From Rhodoferax sp. OV413 (GTDB lineage: Bacteria; Pseudomonadota; Gammaproteobacteria; Burkholderiales; Burkholderiaceae_C), in NCBI RefSeq assembly GCF_900104385.1, contig NZ_FNJA01000001.1, forward strand, positions 594,386 through 658,385: a stretch of 64,000 nucleotides of DNA, read 5' to 3'. Below are positions 63,913-64,000 of this stretch, piece by piece (the first letter of the stretch is position 1; each line of letters starts with the position of its first letter). The position numbers were made by a program, and so were the translations under genes. The notes beneath the pieces are model-generated. The model was not told the DNA's origin. It worked only from the letters and a program-made list of their open reading frames with translations, and made no database searches.

Positions 63913-64000
63913 GGGCGGTGGGGTAAATGTTTAGCCGAATTCTAAAACTCTGGCGTTCGCCGGAGCCCAGCCATTGAAATCTTCAGTCCGAGCCAGTTCA

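Overview
The window is GC-rich chromosomal DNA from a beta-proteobacterium, most likely Burkholderiales/Comamonadaceae (Rhodoferax/Polaromonas-like). This rests on the exbB-exbD-lpxK-trm112-kdsB-adk gene order, a glycine riboswitch ahead of a DadA-type dehydrogenase, and about a dozen copies of a short hairpin repeat (GATAGCTGC...GCGCAGG...CTGCGCT...TTTTT) of a kind I associate with that family. The taxonomic call is inference. No phage, IS element, integrase or CRISPR array was seen.

Layout. 1-5125: the tail of a nucleotidyltransferase gene, then an AT-richer two-gene signalling operon (HDOD-GAF-histidine kinase followed by receiver-PAS-GGDEF-EAL). 5521-17028: housekeeping genes (icd, DUF192, sodB, xseA, exbBD, lpxK, trm112, kdsB, adk, L-asparaginase, lexA with a LexA box, a small gene behind lexA, and a D-2-hydroxyacid dehydrogenase). 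17116-23645: a FimV-like protein, a Crp/Fnr regulator, an APH-kinase/acyl-CoA dehydrogenase pair, a conserved hypothetical gene, a glutathione transferase remnant and tRNA-Arg(TCT). 23712-36012: an amino-sugar utilisation locus with nagA, a divergent sensory operon (orphan sugar-binding protein, OmpR-type regulator, histidine kinase), a sugar ABC transporter, a BadF-type sugar kinase, a YdcF-family protein and a SIS-domain deaminase. 36211-44083: accessory genes, a decayed duplicate of the SIS gene 3' end, a polar amino-acid ABC importer, and a SNF2 helicase. 44145-51388: a GGDEF-EAL receptor with an adjacent binding protein, a D-amino-acid dehydrogenase under a glycine riboswitch, an ECF sigma/anti-sigma pair and a DUF3455 lipoprotein. 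51615-55601: a DgcA/DgcN-like D-amino-acid module with a binding protein and a LuxR regulator. 55708-60886: a sulfonate/sulfate-ester scavenging cluster (TauD-type dioxygenase, SsuABC-like importer, DszA/NtaA-type monooxygenase). 60952-63912: a soluble four-PAS GGDEF-EAL protein.

Two repeat families run through these modules. The short hairpin repeat usually sits just after genes, where it looks like a terminator and sometimes supplies the stop codon of the opposing gene. At least two copies (xseA, L-asparaginase), and perhaps a third (lpxK), lie in frame inside coding sequence and appear to be translated. A second, 97-98 bp multi-hairpin repeat occurs twice: once ahead of a sugar permease gene, and once inside the linker between the two aptamers of the glycine riboswitch.

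The other recurring theme is a binding protein paired with a signalling protein. One precedes the response regulator/kinase genes at 24893-28344, and another precedes the GGDEF-EAL receptor at 44145-47539. These, the translated repeats and the split riboswitch are the most promising places to look for undescribed biology.
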